Part shown: positions 12,601-24,144 of the stretch, one piece after another | Numbering within the stretch: position 1 is the stretch's first letter | How the letters are laid out: every line of letters starts with the position of its first letter | Source of the DNA: Posidonia oceanica | Lineage: Eukaryota; Streptophyta; Magnoliopsida; Alismatales; Posidoniaceae | Direction of reading: 5' to 3' | NCBI GenBank assembly: GCA_037176725.1 | Contig: JAZBRS010000044.1 | Span: 3,038,001 to 3,102,000 of the forward strand | Length of the DNA stretch: 64,000 nucleotides | Notes under the pieces: model-generated | What the model was told of the DNA's origin: nothing | Databases searched by the model: none | The model's input: the letters and a program-made list of their open reading frames with translations, nothing else | Position numbers and translations under genes: made by a program

Positions 12601-15402
12601 CAGGTTGGGCAAGGATTTGGGTTGCTACAGGTTGGTTTGAGGCTGGGTCTGCTATGGGTTGGTTAGAGGGTGGGGGCATAGCAGGTTCAGGGTGATTTGA
12701 CCTAATGGCTGGTGCTGGGGGTCTGTAGACCCTCCCCGATCGCGTTACTTCCGCGCACATTTCTGTGGCGTAGCTGTAAGGGACACGATGGGTGTCCAGG
12801 GTTAAATCAGTAACCACTGGAGCACGTGCTGCGAGCACAGGAGGGGTTACAGGGGGACCTACTGGGTATTGAGGTCTATCTAACTGGTAAGGTTGTTGGG
12901 GTGGGAAGGCAGGGGCTGACTGAGGTCTGCTTAGAAGATGTATGGGGGATTCTAGCTGAGGTCGCCCTAAGAAGTGGACAGGGGATCTAGGCTGGGCTCT
13001 AGCTAGGAGGTGTACAGGGGGTTGAGCCTGAGGAGGCACAGCAGGAGGTGTGAAGGGGCGCTCCGGCCTGACGCGCGGTCGGATCATGTGAACTCCCGAC
13101 TCGGAGCCGGCAACTACCACGAGATAGAGATTGATAGGGAAAGGCTCAGAAATATCGGAGATAAGATCAGAAGGGGCTACAACAGAGGTAGTAAGTCCAG
13201 AAGGAAAGACAGAATGAATGCCTGAGGTTCCTGCCCCTCCCGGTAGAGATTGGTGGATGATGCCAGAATGAGGGCGAACAGCTGAATGTGCAGATGCATG
13301 TGTGTGTGCTTGAGCGGATGCCTCATGTGTGTCACTCACAATCATTCCCGATTCGATTAGATCCTAAATAGCGTTCCGCAGGGAGTAGCAATTGTCCGTC
13401 GAACGCTCGACGCTTCGATGGAAATTGCAGAAGAGGTTCGCCTTAAACCAATACGGCAAAGGATTTGGGGGCGGGCGAACCTTCGGGAACTTCAGGAGCG
13501 ATGCAACCTTCGGCAAGATGACCGTGAGCGGTTCCACCAGTGGGGCGAATTTCCGCTTCTCAGTGGGTGGCCTTCTTTGCCTCTGGTATGAGCCTTGCTG
13601 AACTGGTGCGGCAGGGTAGACCGGTCTAGCGGTGGTTGTGATCTGTGGTGTGGGTGGATTCCTAGGTGCAGGAGCATACACCATCTGAGCTGGGGCAGGC
13701 CGGGATGGCAAGTGAACAGGCACAGTAGGAGAGTCGACGAACGCAACAGTGGTTTTCGGCGAGTCCTTCTTCTTTGGACGGTTGTTGCTACTGCCGCTGT
13801 TGTTGTTGGAAGCGCTGCTGTTGGCACTGTTACTGCTGATCGCGGCCTGCATAGCGATCACAGAGAGAGCCGAGAAGTTGCCACTCCGCAAAGAACTCTC
13901 CACGCGCGCTCTAGCTCGGATAAGTGCTGCAAAAGTAGTGACTAGCTGGATGCTAAGCAGAGCTCCAAGAGATGGCTGCGCTCCTTTGATAACGATCTCA
14001 ATAGACTCCTCGTCAGAGGGTCTATCTCAGACTTGTGAGGCAAGGGCGTGCCAACGGCCGACGTACTCCCCGAACGGCTCGCCGGAATTCTGCTTAATTG
14101 TGATCAAGTCCGCCTGCTTTGGGACTAGATCGAGGTTGAAGGAGTACTGTTCCAGGAACGCCTGACTGAGGTCATTCCAAATCTTGATGGCTGACATATC
14201 AAGCGATGTGAACCACTTGAGTGCCGGCCCGGTCAAGCTTTTCTGGAACAGGCAGATCAACAACCTCTCGTCAGCCTGAAGCTGAGCGAAATCACCGCAA
14301 TACGCCTTCAGGTGTGCTACGGGACAGCCCCTACCATTGTATTTCTCGAAGTCCAGGATTTTGAACTTCGGAGGGAGTACCGCCTCTAGAAAGCGGTAGA
14401 GGTCCCGAAATTGGTAGGTCTGGTGCTCAGTACCCTGCACTAGTCGTAGTGCCCTCTCCAAGACGTCCATTCGGTTGTTAATGGGGTCTGGATTTGCTGC
14501 CACAGGAGAGGGATCGGCAGCGGTAGTGAGCACATACACCGAATGGGTCGCCTGGTGGAGCAACGAGATGGCCGGCGTATCCGTGCTGGGGAACTGTGTA
14601 TGCAGGGATGAATGCAGGGTTCTGGGCCTGATGCAAGGGAGGAGGGTAGAGGACATGCTGTGCCGTGGGAGGGGTAGGATGCTGGAGCACCAGTTGCTGT
14701 ATAGGCGGGGTGCCAGACAGCGAGCCAGTGGAGTACTGGGCTCCAGCCAGTCCAAAGGACTAACCACTAGGGGGAAGAGGAGCATGTTGTGCTAAGTGCT
14801 GTGCAGAAGGAGGCAGTAAACGGGCCCCCATCGTCGGAACCGTGAGTAGTTGAGACGATGGTCGAGGCGGAGGTGTGGAGGTAGATGCATGAAATGCAGG
14901 AACTAGTCTCAAAGGAACCTCAGGAGCGACAGGAGCACATGGGGGACGAACCGATAGAGCCATGCCCTGCAGTCTCTAGGCAAGCTCCATCAGGTGCTGG
15001 TACTGAGCTTTAGGCGTTCCGTCAGCAGAAACGCTGAAGTGTAGTGCCGACGAGGACTGAGAGGCAAATGGCATGGACACAGATTATCCGGGAGGAGTAG
15101 GCGCAATAGCAAAAGTCGCAGTAGCGGTAGGAGGGATGTCAAAGGCGACGTATCCCTAGGAAGGTGGGGGCAATGGCGTCTCCGAGACGCGAGTAACGGT
15201 CATCAAGATAGACTCGGCGACCAGATCTAGAGGAAGAGATGCTTGCCACTGTCCCGGGACATACTGAGATCCTAGAGGCGTCAGGGGGAAACTCTGGCGT
15301 CAGAGGGGGAACAAGAGGGGCAGAAGGAGCAACCGGAGGGGCCAGAGCAGAAACACCCTCCGTGACAGGAGTGAAGAGAGGCTCACTGACGTACTGGGCC
15401 AT
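6668..15402 (-). pseudogene. gag-pol of element A, multiply broken
   Basis: The start ATG at 15402 and the TAG at 6668-6670 align with the ends of C's intact gag-pol. Recognisable blocks in order: gag core (about 14400-14030, LQADERLLICLFQ, EYVGRW), a gag metal-binding motif that has lost a His (CNFHRSVERSTDNC, about 13430), protease (VDNGSGLNVCP near 12220, GRPWLHKHQV near 12010), G-patch-like segment, RT (MDGFSGYNQI; YVNDM in place of YVDDM near 9270), first RNase H, archaeal-type RNase H (YFDGAVNKKG near 8350), and integrase (WGIDVVG near 7490). Stops include 15139, 14976, 14760, 14027, 13364 and 8929, with a frameshift near 12263. The Asn in the RT YVDD box shows that even unbroken parts are inactive. 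Confidence 0.9.
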
Positions 15403-15611
15403 TGCTGACCTAGAGCGCGTGAGAACAGGGCTGCGATGGGTATGCAAACGGCGATTCCTAATAGGAGCTATCGTCGCAAAGGCGGATAGCTCAGAAGGGG
15501 AATGGTTGCGAACAAGGTCGCAACAAGGGTGTCAGAAAGGGACGGTACTCAAGCTCCAGCAAGGGAAACTCGCTTACCGATCACTGCTGACACAAACAGG
15601 GATTAGAGACT
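15403..15611 (-). other. Leader of element A, gag-proximal piece
   Basis: Short remainder of A's leader between the insertion site of B and the gag ATG. On the minus strand it holds a good 3' splice-site sequence (TTTGTGTCAGCAG, last base at 15584) and seven bases later GTAAGCG (from 15577), both conserved in B and C at the same distance from gag. The other leader part resumes at 42874. Confidence 0.7.
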
Positions 15612-15616
15612 GAAAG
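15612..15616. other. Target-site duplication of element B, left copy (GAAAG)
   Basis: The five bases GAAAG directly outside the LTR end at 15617 are repeated exactly at 42874-42878 outside the other LTR. Five base pairs is the usual duplication length for Ty3/gypsy integrases. Confidence 0.9.
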
Positions 15617-16329
15617 TGTAGTAATCCCGGTGTTCGGATCGTCCATGCACACTGCCAAAGCTCGCGTGCACCGATCAGAATCAGGCTCACTATTAGCGGC
15701 TATGTCCAACAAGGAAGACTTAACTCGAAAACATTTAAAAAAGGGAAAAGGGGAAGAAAAGAAGAAGATAAGACAAAATCGGAGTCGCCACCAAGTCTAT
15801 TAGATCAGGAGACAAGGAAAATCGGAGAAATGCATGAATAATCATGCAAAACCAAGCAAAAGATGCAATGCAAGGCAACGCAGAAGAAATGTTATGCAAA
15901 TGAATGCAAATGATGTGACTCGTGCCTAGGATGAGGGCGATATGGTCATTACGGGCCAAGAGAGAGGGCAAAGACTCCTGTTACGTGTGGGGAAGGTGTT
16001 AGGCACCCCCGACACGCCCGAGAATCGGTCTTTCTAGGCTTACGCTCGCATACGTAGGGAAATGCAGACTTTGAATGCCTAAATGCCAATGAATGCCTAT
16101 CTAAATGCTCAAAGGTGTGCTCTAAGTGAGGGAATGCAATGCAGGAAAGTAAACGTGCAATCTAAGCGCTCAGCAACGCTGTCTGTGTTCCGAACCGGGC
16201 GAAACCTGATCGTGAGAACTCCAGGCAGTAAGGATCACTACCCTATATGCAAATGCAGGCGATAAAACAAAACAGCGGTGAAAACAGGCAATGCGGGCGA
16301 CATGCAAGAGGAAACAACGTAAAACACGC

Positions 16330-17230
16330 AAAACAGTGTGGAAAGCGAAGCCGATACGCAAAACGATATAAGAAACGAGGCGAGAATGCAAAACGATGCG
16401 AGAAACGAAGCAAGAACGTCAAAACAGTGGAAGAAACAAAGCAAGAACATAAAACAGTGCGAAAAACAAGGTTGGCCTGCAGAACGATGGAAGAAACAAG
16501 CGAGGCACGCAAAACGGTGCAAGAAATGAGCGAGGCATGCAAAACGATGCGAGAGACAAAGTCGGGCACGCATACGGTGTAAGAAAACAAAGCGGCACAC
16601 AAAACGGTGCAAGAAAACAAAACGACACGCAAAACGGTGCAAGAAACTAAGCGGCACGCAAAACGGTGCGAGAAAACAAAGCGGCATGCAAAACGGTGCA
16701 AGAAACAAAGCGGCATGCTAAACGGTGCGAGAAACAAAGCTGGGTATGCAAAACGGTGCAAGAAACAAAGTTGGGCAAGCAAAACGGTGCAAGAAAAAAA
16801 ACAAGAATGCAAAACGGTGCAAGAAAACAAAGCGGCACGCAAAACGGTGCGAGAAACAAAGCCGGGCACGCAAAACGGCGAAAGAAACAAAGCGGCACGC
16901 GAAACAGTGCGAGAAACAAAGTCGGGCACGCAAAACGGTGTAAGAAAACAAAGCTGGGCACGCAAAACGGTGCAAGAAACCAAGCTGGGCACGCAAAACG
17001 ATGCAAGAAACAAAACGGCACGCAAAACGGTGCAAGAAACAAAGCCGGGCACGCAAAACGATGCAAGAAACCAAGCGGGGTATGCAAAACGATGCAAGAA
17101 ACAAAGCGGCACACAAAACGGTGTAAGAAACAAAGCGGCACCCAAAACGGTGCGAGAAACAAAGCTGGGCACGTGAAACGGTGCGAGAAACAAAGCGGCA
17201 CGCAAAACGGTGCAAGAAACAAAGCGAAAA
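16330..17230 (-). repeat. ~30-bp tandem array in B's 3' LTR
   Basis: About thirty units of 29-31 bases of the type GCACGCAAAACGGTGCAAGA, each followed by AACAAAGC or similar. The core GCAC...GTGC is a dyad with eight bases between. There are almost no stop codons, so several long frames run through on both strands; their products are Cys/Phe/Leu or Lys/Thr/Arg repeats with no relation to a protein family and are not annotated as genes. The array lies near the 3' end of the LTR, as in all copies. Confidence 0.9.
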
Positions 17231-17296
17231 GAGTGCGCAAAAGCCATGCAATGCGAATGATATGCAAAAGATGCTGCCGAAGTTCAAGAGGACTTA

Positions 17297-17298
17297 CC
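17297..17298 (-). promoter_or_regulatory. Candidate 5' splice site in LTR (CCAAG/GTAAGTCC)
   Basis: On the minus strand the LTR reads CCAAGGTAAGTCC, an almost perfect plant donor (AG/GTAAGT). The same site in B's 5' LTR, where it would act, is at 38537/38536. A second donor-like CTCAAGTAAGCT lies 80 bases upstream (intron G at 17377; 38616 in the 5' LTR; 48577 in C). This is inferred from consensus only. Confidence 0.45.
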
Positions 17299-17579
17299 TT
17301 GGAAATCTGATGCCTGATCTGAAATCTGATTGGTCCAAGCTGAAGAACGCTCCACCGGGGTCGCCCAGGTAGCTTACTTGAGAAGATCCAACGGCTGGAT
17401 CTGAAGATATCCAGACTTCAAGGCAGGAGGCCAGAACAGGGGAGAAGACAGGATCTAAGTGTAAAAGGGGGCCTAAGGGTGTGCAAAGCAGGTCCTCCCA
17501 CGTAAGTGGGAGCTAAGAGTGCCTGAGTGTGTGCAAGGGATGCCGGATGCAAGAATGCAATGCGTGCAGAATGCAAGAA

Positions 17580-18450
17580 GAGACTTAAGGATGATTTTTC
17601 AGAAAAAAGGGACTTACATGCAATTTTGAAAAGGATGGGGGTCTGAATGCAATTTTACAAAATGCAGGGTTCAAAATGCAAATTTTCAGGGTAGCCATGC
17701 ATTAGGACAAGTTTAGAAACCGAATGGTAAATCGACATGCAATTTTGAAATCAACAGGGTTTAAAATGCAATTTTTCCAGCAAAACAAGAGTCTAAGTGG
17801 TCTGGAATGCAAACAGGGGCCTATATGCAATTTTTCAAACATGCAGGGGCAAAAATGCAATTTTATAAGCAAAAAATGCATTTAAATGACTTCCATAAGC
17901 ATGCAGAGGACCTATGTGCAATTTTCAAGTCATGCAGGGTAAGAAATGCAATTTTATAAGCAAAATATGCATTTAAATGACCAACTGAGGACCTATATGC
18001 AATTTTTAAATCATGTAGGGTCAAAAATGCAATTTTATAAGCAAAATATGCATTTAAATGTATGCTGTGCATCATGAAGGACCTATATGCAAAAATCAGA
18101 TATTGTGAGGAAAAATAATGCAATGCAGTAAGAAAAATTGACAAATAAAACCTAAGTTAACAGATCAGAGGATTGAATTGCAAATAAGAAAAGCAACAGG
18201 GACCAGAAATGCAATATAACAAGGTAAAATTGAAGCATTAAATTAGATTAACTACTGAAGGATTAACATGCAATTAATTGATTTTTGGGTTTTTTCCATG
18301 CAATTTCATATGATCTTAATTCAGAATTAAATGGGTTTTAAACAGAGGCAGGACCTGAATGCAATAAACTAAAAACTGAAACCGAAAATGCAATTTATGG
18401 TAAAGTTAGCTAACAGAGGAAAAATAAAGCCACAGTAAAAGCTCCGACGG
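17580..18450 (-). repeat. Degenerate TTGCAT-rich repeats in B's 3' LTR
   Basis: Read on the minus strand, short phrases such as TTGCATTTTTGACCCTACAT and TTGCATATAGGTCC recur every 40-80 bases. The same kind of sequence fills 38830-39690, the start of the window and 47580-48440 in C, so it is a family-wide LTR module. No protein-coding signal. Confidence 0.7.
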
Positions 18451-19719
18451 GTGGCCACTGTAGCAACTGCTACTAGCGGCCAAGAAAGGCGGAGGAGGGA
18501 AGCTGGGGCGGCGCAGAGGTGACGGCGGGCTTCACCGGAGGTAGGCGGAGCTCGGGTGACGTCCGTCGAGGCGTGACACAGCGTGGAGACGACCAGAGCG
18601 CCTGGAGGAGATCTGCAGACCAGAGGAGCAACGAGCTGGCGATCGGAGCGTCGTCGTGGCATTCTGAAGCCACCAGAGGGTTCTTGCTGACCGTGCGGTT
18701 CTCAGGAGATGGCTGGGAGCTGGTTCTGCAGACCGGAGCGGCGAGGCGAGGTCGGAGCTCGCCGGAAAAGACGGGTCAGCGGCGGTGCTGACCCGGCGAA
18801 GGAGGAAAGGAAACCCCGATCTGAGGGGTTAGGAAGCAGAAGATGGAGGAGATTAGCTACAGAGAGAAGAAAAAAACCTGTTTCGTTGGCTGGAACGTCC
18901 CCCCGACGTAGGTGGCTTCTGTGCTTGCCGGCGGAGGTCGTCCAGTGGTTGCAGGCACTGTCGACGACTCGGGAGCGCTAGGAACGGGTCGGCGGGGTGC
19001 TCCGGAGCTTCCTAGACGCTCGGAGCAGAGCTTCGACGGCCGGAGAAGAAGATCACTTCTGTGGGTTCACAGAAGGCAGCAGGAGGTGGGTAGGGTTGTT
19101 CCCTGCTCTCTGGATCGGTTGGAGGGCACCGGCGAATTCCTGGAGGTTAGGTGACTGTATGCGGAGGTGGAATTCTGGTGAGTTAGGTGGAGAAGTTTGG
19201 GGAGGTTCAGTAGGGTGTCGTGCTGGGAATTTTAGAGGAAGGGGGTGATGGGTTGCTGTTTCGGAAAAGGAGGAGTTGGAGGGTGGTTTCAGGGTGGCTC
19301 TTGATGCTGAATGGAGGACTGTGGTGGTGGTAGTCTGGGTGAGATTGGGGGCAGAATTGGGAGAGATTTGGGAGGAGTTTGGGGTCCTGGTTTGCAGTGG
19401 GACGAAGGGAAGGAAATGCAGATTTTAGTGGAAGAAAGAGGGAGTTCTCTGGGTTCTCTCCGGCTGGGGATTGCACAAGGAAGAAGGTCCGTTTCAGGGC
19501 AGTGAAGGATGTCTTTCTGATGTTCGAGTTGCTTCTTCTATTGGCCCCTTGGGTCTGCAGGTTCGGCGGCAATTGATGGCTAAGGAGGGGTGGCGACATG
19601 CTTCTGACGGCTCGGCCACGGCAGGCGGCGTGTGCTGGTCCGGCCTAAGCAGAAGGATGGCGGAGGCGCAAGGACAGCAGGGAGAAGGACAGTGCTGTCG
19701 ATCCCAGGAGGTTGTGGCA

Positions 19720-19985
19720 GAGAAAAAAGAAGAAGAAAAACCAGAAAGGAAGGAGGCGGGAGAGGAAGAAGGAGGGAGGAGGAAGAGAGCAGGCGTGGGC
19801 CGGGCCTCATGCGCGCGCGGGAGAAAAGGAAAAAAAAGAAAGGAAGGAGGAGAGGGGAGACGGGCCGGACCGGGCCCAAGAAAGGGGAAAGAAAAGAAAG
19901 AAAGAAAAAGAGAAAGGAAGAAAGAAAGGAGGAAGAGAAGGGAGAGAAATAAATTAGATAAAAATAAAAATAAAAATAAAACAAA
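19720..19985 (-). repeat. Purine-rich (plus) / pyrimidine-rich (sense) LTR tract
   Basis: Runs of AG on the plus strand, ending in a TAAAAATAAAAA stretch. Frames across it give Lys/Arg/Glu-rich peptides on one strand and Phe/Ser-rich on the other, as expected from simple sequence. Equivalent tracts are at 1280-1440 and 41100-41370; C has a corresponding CT-rich tract near 45570-45850 and 46750-47010. A core-promoter role is possible because the tract lies mid-LTR, but I see no decisive TATA box. Confidence 0.5.
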
Positions 19986-21479
19986 AATAGGAAAGGTTCT
20001 TAGAGTGATTGTGTTTTAAGTTGGGGCCTTGATTAAGTTTTTTAATGATTGTTTTTTATTAATTAGTTGGGTTTAGAGAGATTTAGTTTAGATTAGGGTT
20101 TTTAGAGCTTTGTTTATTTTGATTTGTTTTTGATTTTGATTAAATGTTTGTTAAGTCTTTTAAGTTGTTTACTAATTATGTTTCCCTTGTTAAGTACCTG
20201 GGATGTTAATTAGGATTTTTTAAAGTTTGTTTTACACTAAGTAGAGTGGGTTTTGGATTTTTGATTTTGGTCCTTTTTTGTTTAAGTCTTTTTGATTTGT
20301 TTTTTATTTTTGTTTGTTAAGTTTCTTTAATTAATTTCTTTTGTTAGGTCTTTTTGTTAAGTTTTTTAGTTGGATGTTTCTGGATTCTTGATTGTTTGTT
20401 ATTATTATTATTTTCCCTCTTTTTTTTAATTAGGTTTTCGAGTTGTTCTTCTTATATTTGTTAGGTATCTTCTTTTTCCTTAATTAGTTGTCTTGGCACT
20501 TTTTAATTGTTTTCTTTTCTTTTTAGGAATTGTTTTCGATTGTTTTTTAGTAAGGTTCTTATTTTGACTTGTTTTGATTGCTTTTGGTTTTTTTCCTTGA
20601 TTTTATAGCATTTTCTTTTGGTTGGTTTCGCATTTTTTAGTTGCATTCTTGGTTTCCCTTTTTTAGTTGGATTTAGTTAGGCTTTTGTTTTTAATTGTTT
20701 GGTTAGTTTTTTAATTATTTCTTTTTAGGATTTTGACTTGTTTCTCTTTTGTTTTAGAGTTTTAATGGTTTTCAAAGGTTTTTTAAAGGTTTAGTAAGAG
20801 AAGAGAAGAGGAAATTAGAAAGGAGAGGAAAAGGGAGAAATGGAGGAATAAATAGGAAAGAGAGGAGTTGAAGGAAAGTAATTTTTTGAAAATCAAAGAA
20901 AATGGTAAAAATAAGATAAAAATAGGAATAAGGTTGAGAACAGATGGAAGCACAAGGGTGGTCGACAGCCAGGCAAAAAAGAGGGAGAAAAGGAGGTGAA
21001 AAGAAGGAGGATAATCAGGAGAGAGAGAGGAGAGAGAAAAGGATAATCTAGGAGAGAGAAAAGGATAATTTGGGCAAAAGGAGGTTTTAGAAGTTTCGAA
21101 AAGGGGTGAAATTTGGTGGGTGTGTAGTCTAGGGTCTCTAGTCTTCGTCCCAAGGTTTTGGTTTGGTTTTGAGGAAGTTTTGGAAGGGTTTTGAGGTGTA
21201 GAAAAAGGGTAGTTTTACCTAGGTTTTCTGGGGTCTTTGGGAGTGGTTTTGGTTTGAAATTTTAAGGGCTTTTTGGTGGGTTTGCTAAGTCAGGAAGGGT
21301 GAGTTTTCCTATGGTTTTTGGGTAGTTTTTGGGTTCAGGAAAGGGGTGTAATCTTAGGTTGAGTTTGGGCTTGTTTTGAGGGGAAAGAGGAAGGATGGTG
21401 TGGGTTTGGACCTAGGTTTGGGTTCGGCAGCCACCAGAAGACTCCAGTTGATTCAGCCTGTCAAAATGGGGTGTCAACA

Positions 21480-22049
21480 GATGCCCCTCCCTGAGCGAGG
21501 TCAAGCGAAGCGAGGCCACTGCTCAGTGTTGACAAGACACCCCATCTGACCGACGGGAGCAGAGGATTGCTGTCGGCGTGAGCCACTTATTCGGCGGATG
21601 CACCGAACGTCGTGGATTGTTGCCGCAATGCAAAGTGCAGGTGCAGATGGATGAAATGCAAAGTTTGCAATGCATGCGAATGCGGATGCAATGCAAAAGT
21701 TAGTGCCGGAGTTAGTACAGATGGGAAAGCGAAAACAACGCGGATGATACCGACGATGCCGATGATGCTTAGACTGGCTTGCGACGTTGCGCGACTGAAG
21801 AGTTGATGCGGTAGGATGCTGGAGGGGGAGCTGCAGCGTGACACGGAACTTGGTGGTAAGTCCAAACCTGCGCAGCAAGGAGGAAAAAAGGGCAGCTTGT
21901 TCTCGCCCGAGGGAGCAAGCAAGCAAGGCGGCTGGAGCCGCGCAGAAAAGGGGCAACCAAAACTACAGAGGTGCGACGGGAGAGGGGGACCCTCTCCTGA
22001 CGCGGAGGGATGCGGGGCTCCGTCTTTTGGGACGAAGTCGCGCGAAGGA
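21480..22049 (-). other. 3' UTR end of element B with polypurine tract
   Basis: Directly before the 3' LTR the minus strand reads CAGGGAGGGGCATC then TGTTGACACC, giving a plausible polypurine tract AGGGAGGGG (21492-21484) for plus-strand DNA priming. The remaining half kilobase is non-coding; it contains TGCATTTCATCC-like and TTGCATCCGCATTCGCATGC phrases and no supported ORF. This block is absent from A. Confidence 0.65.
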
Positions 22050-22995
22050 GGTGATAAGTTATCGGACTTATCGGCCGGGGGGGATGAGTTTCGGATCATC
22101 AGCCGAGAGTGATAGTTTACGGTCCTATCAACCGGAAGCGATAGTTTACGGTCCTATCAACCGAAAGCGATAGTTTACGGTCCTATCAACCGGAAGGTGC
22201 AATTGTGAGTGATAGTTACTGAATATCAGCCGTATAACATGGTTGCAGGTGATAGTTTTGGATATCAGCCCAGGATGAGTTTTGGATCATCAACCAGAGA
22301 ATGATAGTTTACGGTCCTATCAACCGGAAAGGGCAAACCATGAGTGATAGTTACTAGATATCAGCCGTATAACATAATTGCAAGTGATAGTTTTGGATAT
22401 CTGCCCAGGATGAGTTTTGGATCATCAGCCAAAGAATGATAGTTTACGGTCCTATCAACCGGAAGGTGCAATTATGAGGGATAGTTACTGGATATCAGCC
22501 GTATAACGTAAACCCGTGATAGTTTTGGATATCAGCCCAGGATGAGTTTTGGATCATCAGCAAGAGAATGATAGTTTACGGTCCTATCAACCGGAAGGGG
22601 TGTTTGCGAGTGATAGTTACTAGATATCAGCCGTATAATGCAATTGCGAGTGATAGTTTTGGATATCAGCCCAGGATGAGTTTTGGATCATCAACCAGAG
22701 AATGATAGTTTACGGTCCTATCAACCGGAAAGAGCAATTGCAAAGGATAGTTACTGGATATCAGCCGTATAACGTAATTGCCAGTGATAGTTTTGGATAT
22801 CAGCCTAGGATGAGTTTTGGATCATCAGCCAGAGAATGATAGTTTACGGTCCTATCAACCGGAAAGGGGCAATTATGAGTGACAGTTACTGGATGTCAGC
22901 TGTATAACACAACTGCGGGATAGTTTTGGATATCAGCCCAGGATGAGTTTTGGATCATCAGCCAGAGAATGATAGTTTACGGTCCTATCAACCGG
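22050..22995 (-). repeat. 3' UTR composite hairpin repeat array of element B
   Basis: A composite unit of about 125-150 bases is repeated about six times. Each holds hairpin-forming modules: GATAG-9 nt-CTATC-AACC (GATAGTTTACGGTCCTATC), GATA-9 nt-TATC-AGCC (GATAGTTACTGGATATC), GATA-8 nt-TATC-AGCC (GATAGTTTTGGATATC) and GATGA-8 nt-TCATC-RRCC (GATGAGTTTTGGATCATC). One module at 22881-22897 has GACA/TGTC in place of GATA/TATC, so both arms changed. The modules are evidently related and keep stem, loop length and the trailing purine-purine-CC. Confidence 0.9.
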
Positions 22996-23014
22996 AAAGA
23001 GCAGTGATTGATTG

Positions 23015-23700
23015 ATTGATTGATTGATCGGGAAGGGATTGATAAGATATCGGATTTATCGGCCGGCAAAGAGAAAGGGGTGATAAGATATCGGACTTAT
23101 CGACCGACAAAGAGGGAATAAAGGAATGATAAGATATCGGACTTATTGGCCGGCAAAGAAGAAGGGGTGATAAGATATCGGACTTATCGGCCGGCAAAGA
23201 GGGAATAAAGGAATGATAAGATATCGGACTTATTGGCCGGCAAAGAAGAAGGGGTGATAAGATATCGGACTTATCGACCGGCAAATGAATAAAAGAATAG
23301 AATGATAAGATATCGGACTTATCGGCCGGCAAAGAGGGGATAAATGAATGATAAGATATCGGACTTATCGACCGGCAAAGAGGGATTAAAGGAATGATAA
23401 GATATCAGACTTATCGGCCGGCAAAAGGAAAGAGATGATAAGATATCGGACTTATCAGCCGGCAAAGAGAAAGGGGTGATAAGATATTGGACTTATCGAC
23501 CGACAAATGAATAAAAGAATAAAATGATAAGATATCGAACTTATCGGCCGGCAAAGAGGGGATAAAAGAATGATAAGATATCGGACTTATCGACCGGCAA
23601 AGAGGGAATAAAGGAATGATAAGATATCAGACTTATCGATCGGCAAAAGGAAAGAGATGATAAGATATCGGACTTATCGACCGGCAAAGAGGAAGGGGAT
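23015..23700 (-). repeat. 3' UTR GATAAG/CTTATC hairpin array of element B
   Basis: After a short (GATT)n-like stretch at 23005-23030, about seventeen units of 33-45 bases carry GATAAGATATCGGACTTATC plus RRCCGGCAAA. It is the same module as A's 2932-3420. Variation falls mostly in the linker (AAAGAGGGAATAAAGGAAT and variants) while the two stem arms stay nearly invariant. Confidence 0.9.
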
Positions 23701-24144
23701 GATACGGATGAGATACCGCAGGGCATCTGAAAAGATGCTCCTGGTATCAGGATGATACCAGGGGTCAGCCGAAGCGTCCCTGGCATCGAAAAGCGAAGGA
23801 TGGACAAAACTGACGTGTTTGTCAAACGAGTAGTTTGGGGGTACCAGCCCGACAGAGACTCAGCTGGGGATGTCTGGTAGCAGGATTTGACGGCGTGGGT
23901 CTGCAGAGGTCCTGGAGTCTGGGTTGTTTGCTGAGGACTTTCCTACGTCATGTGGGCAACAAGTTTGGCCAGGGGCCTCAGGATATGATTGGTAAGGAGC
24001 ATGGAATGCATTAAGCAGCTTTGAAATGCGAGCAGCCAGCACAAAATACTTTTGCATTGATAGAACTGTTGGTTACACGCCTGTGGTAGGCCAGAAAATA
24101 CAACATAACTTGAAAGGAAACTGAGTGACAGCTGCATAACGGCT
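23701..24144 (-). other. 3' UTR of element B with long conserved hairpin
   Basis: Directly downstream of ORF2. At 23736-23757 CCTGGTATC and GATACCAGG form a nine-base perfect stem with a four-base loop; a second short dyad GCATCTGAAAAGATGC lies just before it. C has the same stem at about 63115-63141 (CCCCTGG...CCAGGGG) and A has a damaged version. No gene seen. Confidence 0.65.

Larger units (their letters stand above)
15617..21479 (-). repeat. 3' LTR of element B (5,863 bp)
   Basis: Minus strand TGTTGACACCCCATTTTGAC at 21479 to GGATTACTACA at 15617. It aligns end to end with 36780-42873; in the 1.2 kb after 17250 I count only about six to eight substitutions. Main differences are about 137 bp missing relative to 40411-40547 and roughly three fewer units in the 30-bp array. 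It directly abuts A's leader, so at first sight it could be taken as A's 5' LTR, but the duplication GAAAG and the absence of A's PBS here show that it belongs to B. Confidence 0.92.

Noticed and set aside
16243..17310. Long open frames (up to 330+ codons) on both strands, also at 37401-38526 and 48680-49607
   Set aside because: They run through the 30-bp tandem array, whose unit lacks stops in several frames. Products are repetitive, exist on both strands at once, and match no family.
19471..20019. Lys/Arg-rich frame of about 180 codons (also 40932-41402)
   Set aside because: It is driven by an AG-rich tract of the LTR, antisense to the element, and is low complexity.
15617..21479. Shared LTR of a tandem A-B pair formed by unequal recombination
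   Set aside because: The exact GAAAG duplication and the continuation of A's leader, PBS and LTR at 42874-45138 show nesting.
22050..23700. CRISPR-like array of short repeats
   Set aside because: The intervening sequences are themselves repeats, the context is a plant LTR retrotransposon, and there are no cas genes.
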